A stretch of 64,000 nt of DNA from Flavobacterium pisciphilum (GCF_020905345.1 NZ_JAJJMO010000001.1:3100001-3164000); one strand, 5' to 3'; shown: positions 21,799-30,798, counted from the first letter of the stretch. Notes: a model not told the origin generated them from the letters alone. A program made the numbers and translations.

Positions 21799-22950
21799 TT
21801 AAGTACGTTTAACTCGTTTCTTTGTGAGAGAAAATTTCAAGAATACAAAGCCTAATAATCCAGCTATAAATGAGGCTAGCAAAATGGCTATTTTAGAAAA
21901 AGTAATTACTTCAGGTTCATTAAAAGCAAGTAAAGTTATAAAGATTGACATTGTGAATCCAATTCCTCCTAGCATTCCAGCACCTATAACATAAGACCAT
22001 TTAAGTTCTTTTGGTAATGTGCAAATGCCTAATGTAACACCCAAGAAAGCAAATAGAGTTATTCCTAATGGTTTTCCAACCACCAGACCTAGAATGATTC
22101 CTAATGCGTTGGGGTGGCTTAATCCTTCATGCCAATCGGAGTTAATAGCAATACAAGTATTGGCTAAAGCAAATAACGGCAAGATAAAAAAGGCAACTGG
22201 TTTGTGTAAAAAGTGCTGTAGTTTATAAGAAGATGTATTCTTGCTACCATCTCCAAACGGAATTACAAAAGCAAGTAAAACACCTGTTATAGTTGCATGT
22301 ACTCCAGAGTTAAGCATGAAATACCACATGATGACTCCACCAATCAAATAAATATAAAGATTGTGAATCTTCATTCGATTAAAAATAAATAACACTCCTA
22401 AAACTGCAAAAGCAAGTGCTAGATTTAGAAAAGATATACTCGTTGTGTAGAATAATGCAATAACTATAATAGCACCTAAATCATCGATTACAGCAAGTGC
22501 AGTAAGAAAGACTTTAAGTGAAGAAGGTACTTTGTTTCCTAAAAGAGATAAAATTCCAATTGCAAAGGCAATATCAGTTGCCATTGGGATTCCTGCTCCG
22601 TTTTGAGTTGCAGTTCCAAAGTTTAATAATAAAAACAATCCAGCAGGAACTAGCATTCCACCTAAAGCACCAAAAATTGGTAAGGAAGCATTTTTTATAC
22701 TGGTTAATTCGCCTTGGTAAATCTCGCGTTCTAACTCTAATCCTATTAGAAGAAAAAAGATGGTCATCAAACCATCATTTATCCAATGAGTTATTGAATG
22801 ATGCCCAATATTGGTTTCCCAAAATGCTATATAATCATTTTGGAATATAGAGTTTGCAAGAAAAAGAGAAAGTAAAGTTACGAAAAGTAAGATGAGCCCA
22901 CCAGATTTTTCACTTTGAAAAAAGGCCTTAAATGTTTTTGTTAATTTCAT
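21799..22950 (-). CDS. nhaA: Na+/H+ antiporter NhaA
   Basis: 383 residues from the ATG at 22950, where MKLTKTFKAFFQSEKSGG begins like other NhaA proteins. A longer frame to 23016 would cover the promoter. About twelve membrane helices exchange Na+ for protons at the inner membrane. The conserved core NGAGIPMATDIAFAIGIL and ALAVIDDLGAIIVIALFY holds the paired aspartates equivalent to E. coli D163/D164. The N-terminal GLELEREIYQGEL is also typical. Confidence 0.95.
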   Translation of the reverse strand: MKLTKTFKAFFQSEKSGGLILLFVTLLSLFLANSIFQNDYIAFWETNIGHHSITHWINDGLMTIFFLLIGLELEREIYQGELTSIKNASLPIFGALGGMLVPAGLFLLLNFGTATQNGAGIPMATDIAFAIGILSLLGNKVPSSLKVFLTALAVIDDLGAIIVIALFYTTSISFLNLALAFAVLGVLFIFNRMKIHNLYIYLIGGVIMWYFMLNSGVHATITGVLLAFVIPFGDGSKNTSSYKLQHFLHKPVAFFILPLFALANTCIAINSDWHEGLSHPNALGIILGLVVGKPLGITLFAFLGVTLGICTLPKELKWSYVIGAGMLGGIGFTMSIFITLLAFNEPEVITFSKIAILLASFIAGLLGFVFLKFSLTKKRVKRT

Positions 22951-22982
22951 TTTTTGGAATAAGGTTGAAAATGCATTATTTT

Positions 22983-23016
22983 CAAAGTTAAAAAAATATA
23001 ACCAATAAAACAGCAA
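22983..23016 (-). promoter_or_regulatory. Candidate nhaA promoter
   Basis: On the minus strand TTG (23016-23014), 23 bases, TAACTTTG (22990-22983), about 33 bases before the chosen ATG. Confidence 0.5.
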
Positions 23017-23119
23017 ATATTGGTTTTTAGAGGTGTTTTAGCATTGTCAATTTAATGAAGAAACGATATAACCCATATTTTTTTTGTTACTTTGTTTGTA
23101 TAATTTAAGTCATAATTTC

Positions 23120-24064
23120 ATGCCAATTAAAGTTTTACATATCGATAGCAATCACCCAATTCTTTGGGAACAATTGCAAGAAGCAGGATTCGAAAATTAT
23201 GCTGATTTTACTTCATCTAAAGAAGAAATTGAAGCAAAAATTCAGGATTATCAAGGAATTGTAATTAGAAGTCGTTTTAAAATCGACAAACAGTTTATAG
23301 ATAAAGCAACAAATTTAAAATTTATAGCACGAGTTGGAGCGGGATTAGAAAGTATTGATTGCGATTATGCCCTATCTAAAGATATTGATCTTATTGCTGC
23401 TCCTGAAGGAAACCGTAATGCAGTTGCCGAACATACATTAGGGATGATTCTTTCCCTTTTTAATAAACTCAATCTTGCTGATAGCGAAATACGTTCTGGA
23501 CAATGGAACAGAGAAAGTAATCGTGGTTATGAGCTTGATGGGAAAACGGTTGGTATTATAGGTTATGGTAATATGGGAAAAGCATTTGCAAAAAAACTAA
23601 GAGGTTTTGATGTAGAGGTTTTGTGTTATGATATTCTGGATAATGTAGGAGATGAAAATGCCAAACAAGTTTCGTTAAAAGAACTTCAGGAAAAGACTGA
23701 TGTGTTGAGTTTACATATTCCGTGGACACCAGAAACGGATAAGATGGTAGATGCAGCTTTTATCAATGGATTCAAAAAACCGATATGGATAATTAATACC
23801 TCAAGAGGGAAAAATATTGTTACTGCTGATTTGGTTGAAGCAATGCGATCAGAGAAAGTACTTGGTGCAGGTTTGGATGTTTTGGAATATGAAAAATTAT
23901 CTTTTGAAACACTTTTTCAAGATAAAGATACTCCGGAAGCATTTCAATATCTATTAGACGGAAAAAAAGTAATCTTAACGCCACATATTGCAGGCTGGAC
24001 ATTTGAAAGTCATGAGCGTTTAGCACAAGTAATTGTTGACAAAATTAAAGCAGCTTGTTTGTAG
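23120..24064 (+). CDS. D-2-hydroxyacid dehydrogenase (phosphoglycerate dehydrogenase-like)
   Basis: 314 residues from the ATG at 23120 (MPIKVLHIDSNHP), preferred over an upstream start that adds an atypical leader. NAD-dependent D-2-hydroxyacid dehydrogenase fold. The Rossmann motif is VGIIGYGNMGKAFAKKL. The catalytic Arg is in NTSRGKNIV, Glu follows in LDVLEYEKL, and His is in ILTPHIAGWT. The ARVGAGLESID and NRNAVAEHTLGM segments fit SerA-type enzymes. The regulatory C-terminal domain of long SerA is absent. Serine synthesis is possible but the substrate is not proven by sequence. Confidence 0.85.
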   Translation: MPIKVLHIDSNHPILWEQLQEAGFENYADFTSSKEEIEAKIQDYQGIVIRSRFKIDKQFIDKATNLKFIARVGAGLESIDCDYALSKDIDLIAAPEGNRNAVAEHTLGMILSLFNKLNLADSEIRSGQWNRESNRGYELDGKTVGIIGYGNMGKAFAKKLRGFDVEVLCYDILDNVGDENAKQVSLKELQEKTDVLSLHIPWTPETDKMVDAAFINGFKKPIWIINTSRGKNIVTADLVEAMRSEKVLGAGLDVLEYEKLSFETLFQDKDTPEAFQYLLDGKKVILTPHIAGWTFESHERLAQVIVDKIKAACL

Positions 24065-24144
24065 ATGAAAATTTTAAGACGAATTTGTGAATTTTCTCAA
24101 TAAAATTTCTATTTTTATTCATTATAAATTATTAACCGATAAAA

Positions 24145-24423
24145 ATGGAAAATTCAAAACAAGAAGAGTGGAACAATCCACAAATTATTAAACAAGATAA
24201 TAAAAAAGTACTTGCTGGAGTTTTAGCAATTGTATTAGGAGGCTTAGGTATCCATAAATTTATTTTAGGATATACTAAAGAAGGTATCATTCAGTTGGTT
24301 ATCGGAGTGGTGACTTGCGGTGCTGGTGGAATAATTGGACTTGTAGAAGGAATAATTTATTTAACTAAGACTGATGAAGAGTTTTATCAGACGTATCAGG
24401 TAGGTAAGAAAGGCTGGTTTTAA
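24145..24423 (+). CDS. TM2 domain membrane protein
   Basis: 92 residues. After a polar N-terminus there is a TM2 domain: two membrane helices joined by a short turn (VLAGVLAIVLGGLGIHKFIL and GIIQLVIGVVTCGAGGIIGL), with the typical GxxGIHKFxLG signature. TM2 proteins are small membrane proteins of mostly unknown role. It is the first of a run of small membrane genes, with its own terminator before the next TM2 gene. Confidence 0.9.
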   Translation: MENSKQEEWNNPQIIKQDNKKVLAGVLAIVLGGLGIHKFILGYTKEGIIQLVIGVVTCGAGGIIGLVEGIIYLTKTDEEFYQTYQVGKKGWF

Positions 24424-24428
24424 GATAT

Positions 24429-24458
24429 AAAATCTCGATATTTCGAGATTTTTTTTTG
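24429..24458 (+). terminator. Terminator after first TM2 gene
   Basis: AAAATCTCGA, 4-base loop, TCGAGATTTT followed by a T-run of eight or more. Confidence 0.9.
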
Positions 24459-24515
24459 CCTTTACTTTTGGTTTTAATAGAGCAAAATTAAAGCAGGTTA
24501 TTTCTTATAAATTCA

Positions 24516-24523
24516 TATATTTG
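24516..24523 (+). promoter_or_regulatory. Candidate -7 element for TM2-M48 cluster
   Basis: TATATTTG, 65 bases before the second TM2 gene. The -33 box is not clear. Confidence 0.4.
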
Positions 24524-24588
24524 CAAAAATTGGAGTATCCGAAAATCCATAAATAGAGTAGGGACTAATCAAAACTAAAAAATTAATA

Positions 24589-24927
24589 ATGGATTCACAG
24601 AAAGTTGATATGTTCATGATGATGAACGCAAAATATTTTGAAGGACATCATTTAAACACAATCAGAGAAAAACTTATGACTTTAGATGAAAGCCAATGGC
24701 AAAGATTACAATTAACTCAATTTAAAGACCCAACTACTGCATTGTTGATTTCTATTTTTGCAGGAGCATACGGAATTGACCGTTTTTATATCGGAGATAC
24801 AGGAATGGGAGTAGGAAAATTGCTTACTTGTGGAGGTTTTATGGTTTGGGCTATTGTGGATTGGTTTTTAATTCAAGGAGCAACCAAAGAAAAAAATGCT
24901 ACAGCATTTAATAATGCTTTTTTGTAA
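24589..24927 (+). CDS. TM2 domain membrane protein
   Basis: 112 residues. The N-terminal soluble helical part, about 55 residues, has many Met (VDMFMMMNAKYF). The TM2 unit follows: TTALLISIFAGAYGIDRFYI, GMGVGKLLTCGGFMVWAIVD. The GxxGIDRFYIG loop is a good TM2 match. The next gene starts 3 bases after the stop, so this is the first gene of a tight operon ending with a metalloprotease. Confidence 0.9.
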   Translation: MDSQKVDMFMMMNAKYFEGHHLNTIREKLMTLDESQWQRLQLTQFKDPTTALLISIFAGAYGIDRFYIGDTGMGVGKLLTCGGFMVWAIVDWFLIQGATKEKNATAFNNAFL

Positions 24928-24930
24928 AAT

Positions 24931-25344
24931 ATGAATAAAAACAAGCTTTATTTACTAATCTTATTCGCTTGTTTTTTAGGATATAGTTGGTTGTTCTTTT
25001 TTAATTTTGCCACACATTTAAATTCTCATCATGATTTTACAGTGTGCCTTTTTAAAAGAATAACCACTATTCCTTGTCCTTCTTGTGGAACTACACGTGC
25101 AGTTGATAGTTTTTTTAAAGGAAAAATACTTACTTCTTTATACCTAAATCCTTTTGGAATTATAGTAGCAGGAATAATGCTTATTACTCCAGGCTGGATT
25201 GCATTTGATTACTTCACAAAAAGGCAATCTTTTTACGATTTCTACATCAAAACAGAAACAATAATTAAGACAAAAAAAATTGCAATCTTATTGATTATTC
25301 TAGTAATCATCAATTGGGTTTGGAATATAAATAAACAATTATGA
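24931..25344 (+). CDS. DUF2752 membrane protein
   Basis: 137 residues, three membrane helices (LYLLILFACFLGYSWLFFF, FGIIVAGIMLITPGWIAFDY, IAILLIILVIINWVW). Between them is the DUF2752 signature CPSCGTTRAVDSFFKG, with paired cysteines next to the membrane. Function unknown; the CxxC could bind metal or be redox active (inference). Its stop TGA overlaps the ATG of the next gene (ATGA). Confidence 0.88.
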   Translation: MNKNKLYLLILFACFLGYSWLFFFNFATHLNSHHDFTVCLFKRITTIPCPSCGTTRAVDSFFKGKILTSLYLNPFGIIVAGIMLITPGWIAFDYFTKRQSFYDFYIKTETIIKTKKIAILLIILVIINWVWNINKQL

Positions 25345-25787
25345 CCGCATTAGATAAGTTTAAATACAAACCCTACGATAGCGAGTTGGAAAGGGCTTCA
25401 AATAGTTATTTGATGTCACTTGTTGCTGTATTGGGAGGATTACCATTGCCAATTATGAATTTATTGGCATCTGTTTTTTTTTATTTAGGGAATAGAAAGA
25501 GTACAGCTTTCGTAAAATGGCATTGTACTCAAGCACTATTAGCGCAACTGGGCTTATTCTTCTTTAATACAGTTGGTTTTTGGTGGACAATTTCAATTGT
25601 TTTCCGTGAAGGACAATTTACAAATACATATATCGCTTATATGTTGACAGTAGTAGGCTTTAACCTTCTAGAGTTTATTTTTACCCTGTATTTGGCTGGT
25701 CAAACCAGAAAAGGAAATCATATCGAAATATATTTTTTCGCTGATATTACTAATTTAATTTGCAAAACCAATGAAAACACTATTTAG
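25341..25787 (+). CDS. DUF4870-like membrane protein
   Basis: 148 residues with three to four membrane helices (LMSLVAVLGGLPLPIMNLLA, LLAQLGLFFFNTVGFWW, YMLTVVGFNLLEFIFTLYLA). The polar segment FVKWHCTQALLAQ is like the HxxQA motif of DUF4870-type small membrane proteins. Family placement is tentative. Start and stop overlap both neighbours (4 and 17 bases), so it is translated as part of the TM2-DUF2752-M48 operon. Confidence 0.7.
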   Translation: MTALDKFKYKPYDSELERASNSYLMSLVAVLGGLPLPIMNLLASVFFYLGNRKSTAFVKWHCTQALLAQLGLFFFNTVGFWWTISIVFREGQFTNTYIAYMLTVVGFNLLEFIFTLYLAGQTRKGNHIEIYFFADITNLICKTNENTI

Positions 25788-26571
25788 AGGATTATCTATT
25801 GTCGGATCTTTTTTTGTAATATGGTTTTTATTGGCACAAATAGATTATATCACTTTTTTTAAAATAGATAAAGCCAAAAGCGCTACCGAAAAGGGAGTTG
25901 GAGATATGATTTGGGATCAAATTAAAAAAACGGATGACATAATAATAAATGATTCGATTACAAACACCTTAGACAAGTTGCTTAAACCATTATGCGAAAA
26001 AAATGGTATTATACGCGATAGTCTTAAAGTTCATATTATTCAAAAAGATGAGGTAAATGCTTTTGCTTTACCTGACGGACATTTGGTGGTGTATTCAGGT
26101 TTAATTGAAGCTTCGAAAAATGAACAAGCATTGATTGGAGTTTTAGGTCATGAAATTGCTCATATTGAGAAAGATCATGTTATGAAAAAACTATCCAAAG
26201 AAATTGGTTTTTCAGTACTAATGTCTATTACAACAGGAGGCAACAGCGGGGGTGTGATAAAAGAAATAATGCATACATTATCTTCTACAGCTTACGATCG
26301 TTCACTAGAAAAAGAAGCAGATATTACGAGTGTTGAATATATGCTTAAAGCAAAAATTGACCCTAGACCTTTTGCTGATTTCTTGTACGATATGTCTTTT
26401 GATAATAATTTTGGAAGTGCTTTGTCATGGATAAGTACACATCCAGAATCTGAGGCTAGAGCTAAATATATCTTAGAATATATAAAAGGGAAAAAGCTGG
26501 ATAAGAAAACAATATTATCCCAGAAAGAATGGGATGGCTTTAAAAAGGCAGTTGATGATTATGAAAATTAA
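25771..26571 (+). CDS. M48-family membrane-anchored metalloprotease
   Basis: 266 residues. One N-terminal membrane anchor (LSIVGSFFVIWFLLAQI, residues 8-24) precedes a zinc metallopeptidase domain with HEIAH (residues 127-131) and a downstream third ligand in SLEKEADITSVEYM. The NAFALPDGHLVVYSG segment is the standard M48 substrate-strand motif. The M48 family includes BepA, LoiP and Oma1, which act in envelope quality control; here the catalytic domain should face the periplasm or cytoplasm near the membrane. Last gene of the operon, ending at a strong terminator. Confidence 0.92.
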   Translation: MKTLFRGLSIVGSFFVIWFLLAQIDYITFFKIDKAKSATEKGVGDMIWDQIKKTDDIIINDSITNTLDKLLKPLCEKNGIIRDSLKVHIIQKDEVNAFALPDGHLVVYSGLIEASKNEQALIGVLGHEIAHIEKDHVMKKLSKEIGFSVLMSITTGGNSGGVIKEIMHTLSSTAYDRSLEKEADITSVEYMLKAKIDPRPFADFLYDMSFDNNFGSALSWISTHPESEARAKYILEYIKGKKLDKKTILSQKEWDGFKKAVDDYEN

Positions 26572-26615
26572 TATTTATACTTGCTAATCTTTTTAATCAA
26601 ACTATAATTCACATA

Positions 26616-26656
26616 AAAAATCCCGTTTCAAATTCATGAAACGGGATTTTTATTTT
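26616..26656. terminator. Bidirectional terminator
   Basis: AAAAATCCCGTTTCA / TGAAACGGGATTTTT perfect 15-bp stem between the convergent M48 and ornithine-lipid genes, T-rich on both sides. Confidence 0.93.
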
Positions 26657-26671
26657 ATATATGATTTAGAT

Positions 26672-28474
26672 TTAATCTTCTTTCTCAGCTAGTTTTCTTT
26701 CCAGTTCTATTTGGAATTCTTCGATAACTGGTTTCATAGTGCTTTCTGGAATATCGGCAATACGAATGTACATTAAACCGTCGATAGCGTTATTAAATAA
26801 TGGGTCAACATTAAAAGCAACAACACGTGCATTTTGCTTGATATACTTTTTAATTAAAACGGGCAAACGTAAATTCCCAGGTTCTAATTCGTCAATAATT
26901 TTGTCAAACTTATTCAAATCTGATTCGGCTTCATCAAAAATAAAGTCTTTATCAGCATCTTTTAGTTTAACCTTATATGCTTTTTTCGGATGAATGTATT
27001 GAGCAATATAAGGATCGTAATAATTTGATTTCATAAACTCAATCATCAATGATTTTGAAAAATCAGAGAATTGATTGCTTATACTTACGCCACCAAGTAA
27101 ATATTTGTGCTCAGGATAACGCAATGTTGTATGAATGATTCCTTTCCACAATAAGAAAAGAGGCATTGGTTTTTGTTGGTATTCTTTAATGATAAATGCA
27201 CGTCCCATTTCGATAGACTTATGCATCATATCATGAAGTTCTGGTTCAAATCTAAAAAGGTCATTTAGATAAAAGCCATCCATTCCATATTTAGGATAGA
27301 TTTCAGAACCTAGTCCCATACGGTAAGCCCCAGAAATTTTCTTGGCATCATCATCCCATAAAAACATATGGTGATAATATTGATCGTATTTGTCAATATC
27401 AATTGGTTCATTTGTTCCTTCACCAACCTCACGGAAAGTAATTTCACGCAAACGTCCAATTTCATGTAATATATTCGGAATGTTTTTAGCAGAAGCAAAA
27501 AACACTTCATAATTTTTACTTTGTAACAATCTGCAATCAGTACTTCTTAAAGCTTCAACTTCGGCATTTATCTTGTTCTCATTTGCAGGAGTAACAATTT
27601 CCTTAGGGCTTTTAGGAATTTTTAAGCTGGCAGTATCTAGCAATTTATGTTCCTTTTCAAAAGGATTTGCTAGCATGTATGTTTTCTTTCTTAAGAACTC
27701 AGAATATTCTTCAAATGATTCAAGTTCGTTTTGTTCGTTGACAGAAATAGGTTTTCCGATACGTACCTTAATAACACGATCTTTTTGAGTAAGTAACTCC
27801 GATGGTAATTTTGCCGTACGTAAAGTATCATCTATTTTAGAAAGCCAATAAAACAATTTGCTGTTTTTGGCATGAAAATAAATAGGAACAACTGGAACTT
27901 TGGCTTTTCGTATTAATTTAATCGCGCCTTCTTCCCAAGGTTTATCCACTACCAACTTTCCATCTTTATAAGTAGAAACCTCTCCTGCAGGAAAAATACC
28001 TAAAGGTTTTCCATCACTTAAATGACGGAATGTTTCTTTAATTCCTACCACGCTAGATTTAGCATCCTTATGATTTTCAAAAGGATTTACAGGCATGATA
28101 TACTTTTTAAGCGGAACAATACGGTGTAATAAGAAATTGGCGATAATTTTAAAATTAGGCTCTCTTTCAAGCATTAATTTTAGCAATAAGATGCCATCAA
28201 TACCACCAAGTGGATGGTTTGAGATCGTAATATAAGCACCGTCTTTAGGCAATCGTTTTAAATCTTCTTCTGGAATTTCGAATTTGATTTGTAAATCATC
28301 CAAAACTCCGTTCAAGAAAGCAACATCTTCTAAATGTTTGTTTCTATCGTATACCTTATTCAAGGTCGATATCTTTAGCACCTTCATAAGGACCCAACCA
28401 GAGAAAGTACCTAGAACCCCGTACTTGTCAACATTTATTGCCTTGGCAACTTCTTTCGCGGTAACTAAACCCAT
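26672..28474 (-). CDS. olsF: Bifunctional ornithine-lipid acyltransferase (OlsF-type)
   Basis: 600 residues from the ATG at 28474 (MGLVTAKEVAKAIN). The N-terminal half is a PlsC/OlsA-type acyltransferase: SNHPLGGIDG replaces the usual HX4D with HX5D, followed by IFPAGEVST and VPVVPIYFHAK. The C-terminal half is a GNAT/OlsB-type domain (RLREITFREVGEG, YYHHMFLWDDD, GAYRMGLG). This domain order is that of OlsF, the fused enzyme described in Serratia and Flavobacterium. Its C-terminal part N-acylates ornithine and its N-terminal part adds the second acyl chain. It makes phosphorus-free ornithine lipids at the inner membrane. Assignment rests on domain order and motifs. Confidence 0.82.
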   Translation of the reverse strand: MGLVTAKEVAKAINVDKYGVLGTFSGWVLMKVLKISTLNKVYDRNKHLEDVAFLNGVLDDLQIKFEIPEEDLKRLPKDGAYITISNHPLGGIDGILLLKLMLEREPNFKIIANFLLHRIVPLKKYIMPVNPFENHKDAKSSVVGIKETFRHLSDGKPLGIFPAGEVSTYKDGKLVVDKPWEEGAIKLIRKAKVPVVPIYFHAKNSKLFYWLSKIDDTLRTAKLPSELLTQKDRVIKVRIGKPISVNEQNELESFEEYSEFLRKKTYMLANPFEKEHKLLDTASLKIPKSPKEIVTPANENKINAEVEALRSTDCRLLQSKNYEVFFASAKNIPNILHEIGRLREITFREVGEGTNEPIDIDKYDQYYHHMFLWDDDAKKISGAYRMGLGSEIYPKYGMDGFYLNDLFRFEPELHDMMHKSIEMGRAFIIKEYQQKPMPLFLLWKGIIHTTLRYPEHKYLLGGVSISNQFSDFSKSLMIEFMKSNYYDPYIAQYIHPKKAYKVKLKDADKDFIFDEAESDLNKFDKIIDELEPGNLRLPVLIKKYIKQNARVVAFNVDPLFNNAIDGLMYIRIADIPESTMKPVIEEFQIELERKLAEKED

Positions 28475-28502
28475 GTACAATTTGTTTTTTTAGAGCAGGA
28501 AA

Positions 28503-28510
28503 CAAAGATA
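28503..28510 (-). promoter_or_regulatory. Candidate -7 element for olsF
   Basis: TATCTTTG on the minus strand, about 30 bases before the ATG. The -33 TTG is not clear. Confidence 0.45.
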
Positions 28511-28562
28511 ACAAAAAAGTCTACTTTTCCTTATTTCTTATTCAAACTTTCCGCTTTTTTAT

Positions 28563-28570
28563 TACATTTG
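28563..28570 (+). promoter_or_regulatory. Candidate -7 element for exodeoxyribonuclease III gene
   Basis: TACATTTG, 22 bases before the ATG at 28593. It lies back to back with the olsF -7 box, 52 bases apart. Confidence 0.45.
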
Positions 28571-28592
28571 AAATACATAAAACAAAATTGTA

Positions 28593-29357
28593 ATGAAAAT
28601 TATTTCTTATAACGTAAACGGAATTCGTGCTGCAATTTCAAAAGGATTTATCGATTGGTTACAACATGCAAATCCGGATGTTATTTGTCTTCAGGAGATT
28701 AAAGCCACAGAAGATCAAATTCCTGTAGACGATATTACCAAAGCAGGTTATCCATATCAGTATTATTATCCAGCTACAAAAAAGGGATATAGTGGTGTAG
28801 CTATCCTTTCAAAAATAAAACCAAATAATGTGGTGTACGGAACTGGAATTCAGCACATGGATTTTGAGGGAAGAAACCTTCGAGCAGATTTTGATAGCTG
28901 CTCAGTAATGAGTTTGTATCTTCCGTCTGGGACAAACATTCAGCGATTGGATCATAAATTCATGTTCATGGATGACTTCCAGACTTATATCAATGAACTT
29001 AAAAAAACAACTCCAAACCTTATTATCTGTGGAGACTATAACATTTGTCACGAAGCAATAGATATTCATGATCCAGTTCGTAATAAAACCGTTTCAGGAT
29101 TTTTACCAGCTGAAAGAGCTTGGTTAGATGGTTTTATGAAAACAGGATTTATAGATAGTTTTCGTCATTTTAACAAAGAACCTCACAATTATTCTTGGTG
29201 GAGCTACCGCGCAGGAGCAAGAGGAAATAATAAAGGTTGGAGAATCGATTATAATTTAGTTAGCGATACTTTACAAGACAAACTAACACGAGCAGTTATA
29301 TTACCAGATGCAGTACATTCAGATCATTGTCCAGTTTTAGTCGAAATTGAAGATTAA
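28593..29357 (+). CDS. xth: Exodeoxyribonuclease III
   Basis: 254 residues, endonuclease/exonuclease/phosphatase fold. AP endonuclease for base excision repair. Motifs in order: MKIISYNVNGIRAAISKGF (Asn metal-site residue), VICLQEIKA (catalytic Glu), NLIICGDYNICH (Asp/Asn), RIDYNLVSD, and the terminal HSDHCPVLVEI with the catalytic Asp-His. Normal length, cytoplasmic, transcribed alone. Confidence 0.95.
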   Translation: MKIISYNVNGIRAAISKGFIDWLQHANPDVICLQEIKATEDQIPVDDITKAGYPYQYYYPATKKGYSGVAILSKIKPNNVVYGTGIQHMDFEGRNLRADFDSCSVMSLYLPSGTNIQRLDHKFMFMDDFQTYINELKKTTPNLIICGDYNICHEAIDIHDPVRNKTVSGFLPAERAWLDGFMKTGFIDSFRHFNKEPHNYSWWSYRAGARGNNKGWRIDYNLVSDTLQDKLTRAVILPDAVHSDHCPVLVEIED

Positions 29358-29622
29358 TGGTATCATTATTGTTAGATAAATACAAGTTTTAAGCTTATAT
29401 TGCTATCCTGAGTAGAATTTTCTTAGGGTCTATTTCCTTCTTTGCGCTATAATCTTCCTGTTTTTAAAAGCAAAAATAGAATGGATTTTAGTTGCAAATG
29501 ATAATTCATTGTACTTATATGATAATAAAAGTATAGCGAAAGAATCAGAGCTAGAATTTATGCTAATACTAATAATTACAAAAGAATAAGAATATCTCAA
29601 ATAATAAACACCACAAATAAAA
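29358..29622. other. Noncoding gap
   Basis: 265 AT-rich bases. No hairpin, repeat or clear promoter found; the OmpA-family gene starts at its end. Confidence 0.45.
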
Positions 29623-30564
29623 ATGATTAAAAAAGCCTCAATCGGATTATTGATATTAGCACTTACAACATCGTGTGTATCTAAAAAAATATACAATGAT
29701 TTAGAAACTAAATTTGCCGATTTAAAAAAAGAGAACCGTTCTATATCTGATGAAAATGCAGAATTGCTTAAAGCAAAAAATCAATTGGAACTAGATCGTG
29801 ACGGACTAAATAAAAACCTTAGCGCAACCAAAGCAGAATTAGAAAAACAAAAAGCGGATTATGCTGCTGCACAAAACAAATTAAAAGTTTTACAAGACTC
29901 TTATAATGCACTAGAGAAAAATAGTGACGAAGCCTTAAAAAACAATATGAATAAGAACCGTGAGTTGTTAGAGCAATTAGAGGCTAAAGGAAAAGCATTG
30001 GCTGCAGAACAAGCACGTTTGGATAAAACAGCAAAACGATTAGATGAATTAGAAGCTATGATAGCAGCAAAAGAAGCAGCTATGAAAAAGCTAAAAGAAA
30101 CGCTTTCAAAAGCGCTGAATGGTTTTGAAGGAAAAGGATTGACAGTAGAACAAAAGAATGGGAAAGTATATGTTTCAATGGAAAACAAATTACTTTTTAA
30201 TTCAGGAAGCTGGTCTGTAGGAACAGAAGGTAAAAAAGCGGTAGTAGAATTAGGGAAAGTATTAGGAGACAATCCAGATCTTTCGGTACTAATTGAAGGA
30301 CATACAGATGATGATCCATATGTAGGTTCAGGAGTAATTGCTAATAACTGGGATTTATCAACTAAAAGAGCAACTGCAATTGTAGCTATCTTGAGTGAAA
30401 ACAGCAAAATCAACAAACAAAAATTAACGGCTGCTGGTCGTGGAGAATTCTCACCATTGGCAAGCAATGCAACTCCAGAAGGAAAAGCTAAAAACCGTAG
30501 AATCGAAATCATTCTAACACCAAGATTAGATGAAATCGCTGATATGTTGAATAGTCTTAATTAA
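29623..30564 (+). CDS. OmpA-family lipoprotein with coiled coil
   Basis: 313 residues. The lipobox ends at Cys18 (LALTTSC). Residues about 22-165 form a long alpha-helical coiled coil (Glu/Lys/Leu heptads, alanine-rich). The C-terminal OmpA/MotB peptidoglycan-binding domain (about 190-300) has LIEGHTDDDPYVG, WDLSTKRATAIVAIL and AGRGEFSP...KAKNRRIEI. It should be anchored in the outer membrane by lipid and bind peptidoglycan, as Pal does. A terminator follows. Confidence 0.92.
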   Translation: MIKKASIGLLILALTTSCVSKKIYNDLETKFADLKKENRSISDENAELLKAKNQLELDRDGLNKNLSATKAELEKQKADYAAAQNKLKVLQDSYNALEKNSDEALKNNMNKNRELLEQLEAKGKALAAEQARLDKTAKRLDELEAMIAAKEAAMKKLKETLSKALNGFEGKGLTVEQKNGKVYVSMENKLLFNSGSWSVGTEGKKAVVELGKVLGDNPDLSVLIEGHTDDDPYVGSGVIANNWDLSTKRATAIVAILSENSKINKQKLTAAGRGEFSPLASNATPEGKAKNRRIEIILTPRLDEIADMLNSLN

Positions 30565-30573
30565 GAGTTACTA

Positions 30574-30605
30574 AGATTTAGGAGTCACTAAGGCTCTAAG
30601 GTTTT
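30574..30605 (+). repeat. CTAAG word cluster
   Basis: CTAAG occurs three times (TTACTAAGATTTAGG, TCACTAAGG, CTCTAAGG). The complementary CTTAG cluster lies at 30799-30826 on the other side of the same intergenic region. Confidence 0.5.
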
Positions 30606-30612
30606 AAAAGAT

Positions 30613-30647
30613 AAAAGGTTCAAAGGATATACTTTGAACCTTTTTTT
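30613..30647 (+). terminator. Terminator of OmpA-family gene
   Basis: AAAAGGTTCAAAG, 6-base loop, CTTTGAACCTTTT with a T-run. Confidence 0.92.
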
Positions 30648-30798
30648 ATTTAATAAATTTAAAAAGTGTTTGCTACTTTGTCTCTCTGTTACGTTGAACC
30701 TCCTGAATACAACTTTGTACCTTTTTTAACCTTTGTCTTATTTCCTATTCTTTATTCCCTTTGTACCTTTGAGACATTATAATTCAGAATAGGCAAAC

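Noticed and set aside
22518..22850. 110-codon frame antisense to nhaA
   Set aside because: The nhaA frame has conserved membrane-core motifs; the antisense frame has none.
29901..30512. 203-codon antisense frame in the OmpA-family gene
   Set aside because: Low-complexity Ser/Phe/Ala-rich translation mirroring the coiled coil and OmpA codon bias; the plus-strand gene has a lipobox and domain motifs.
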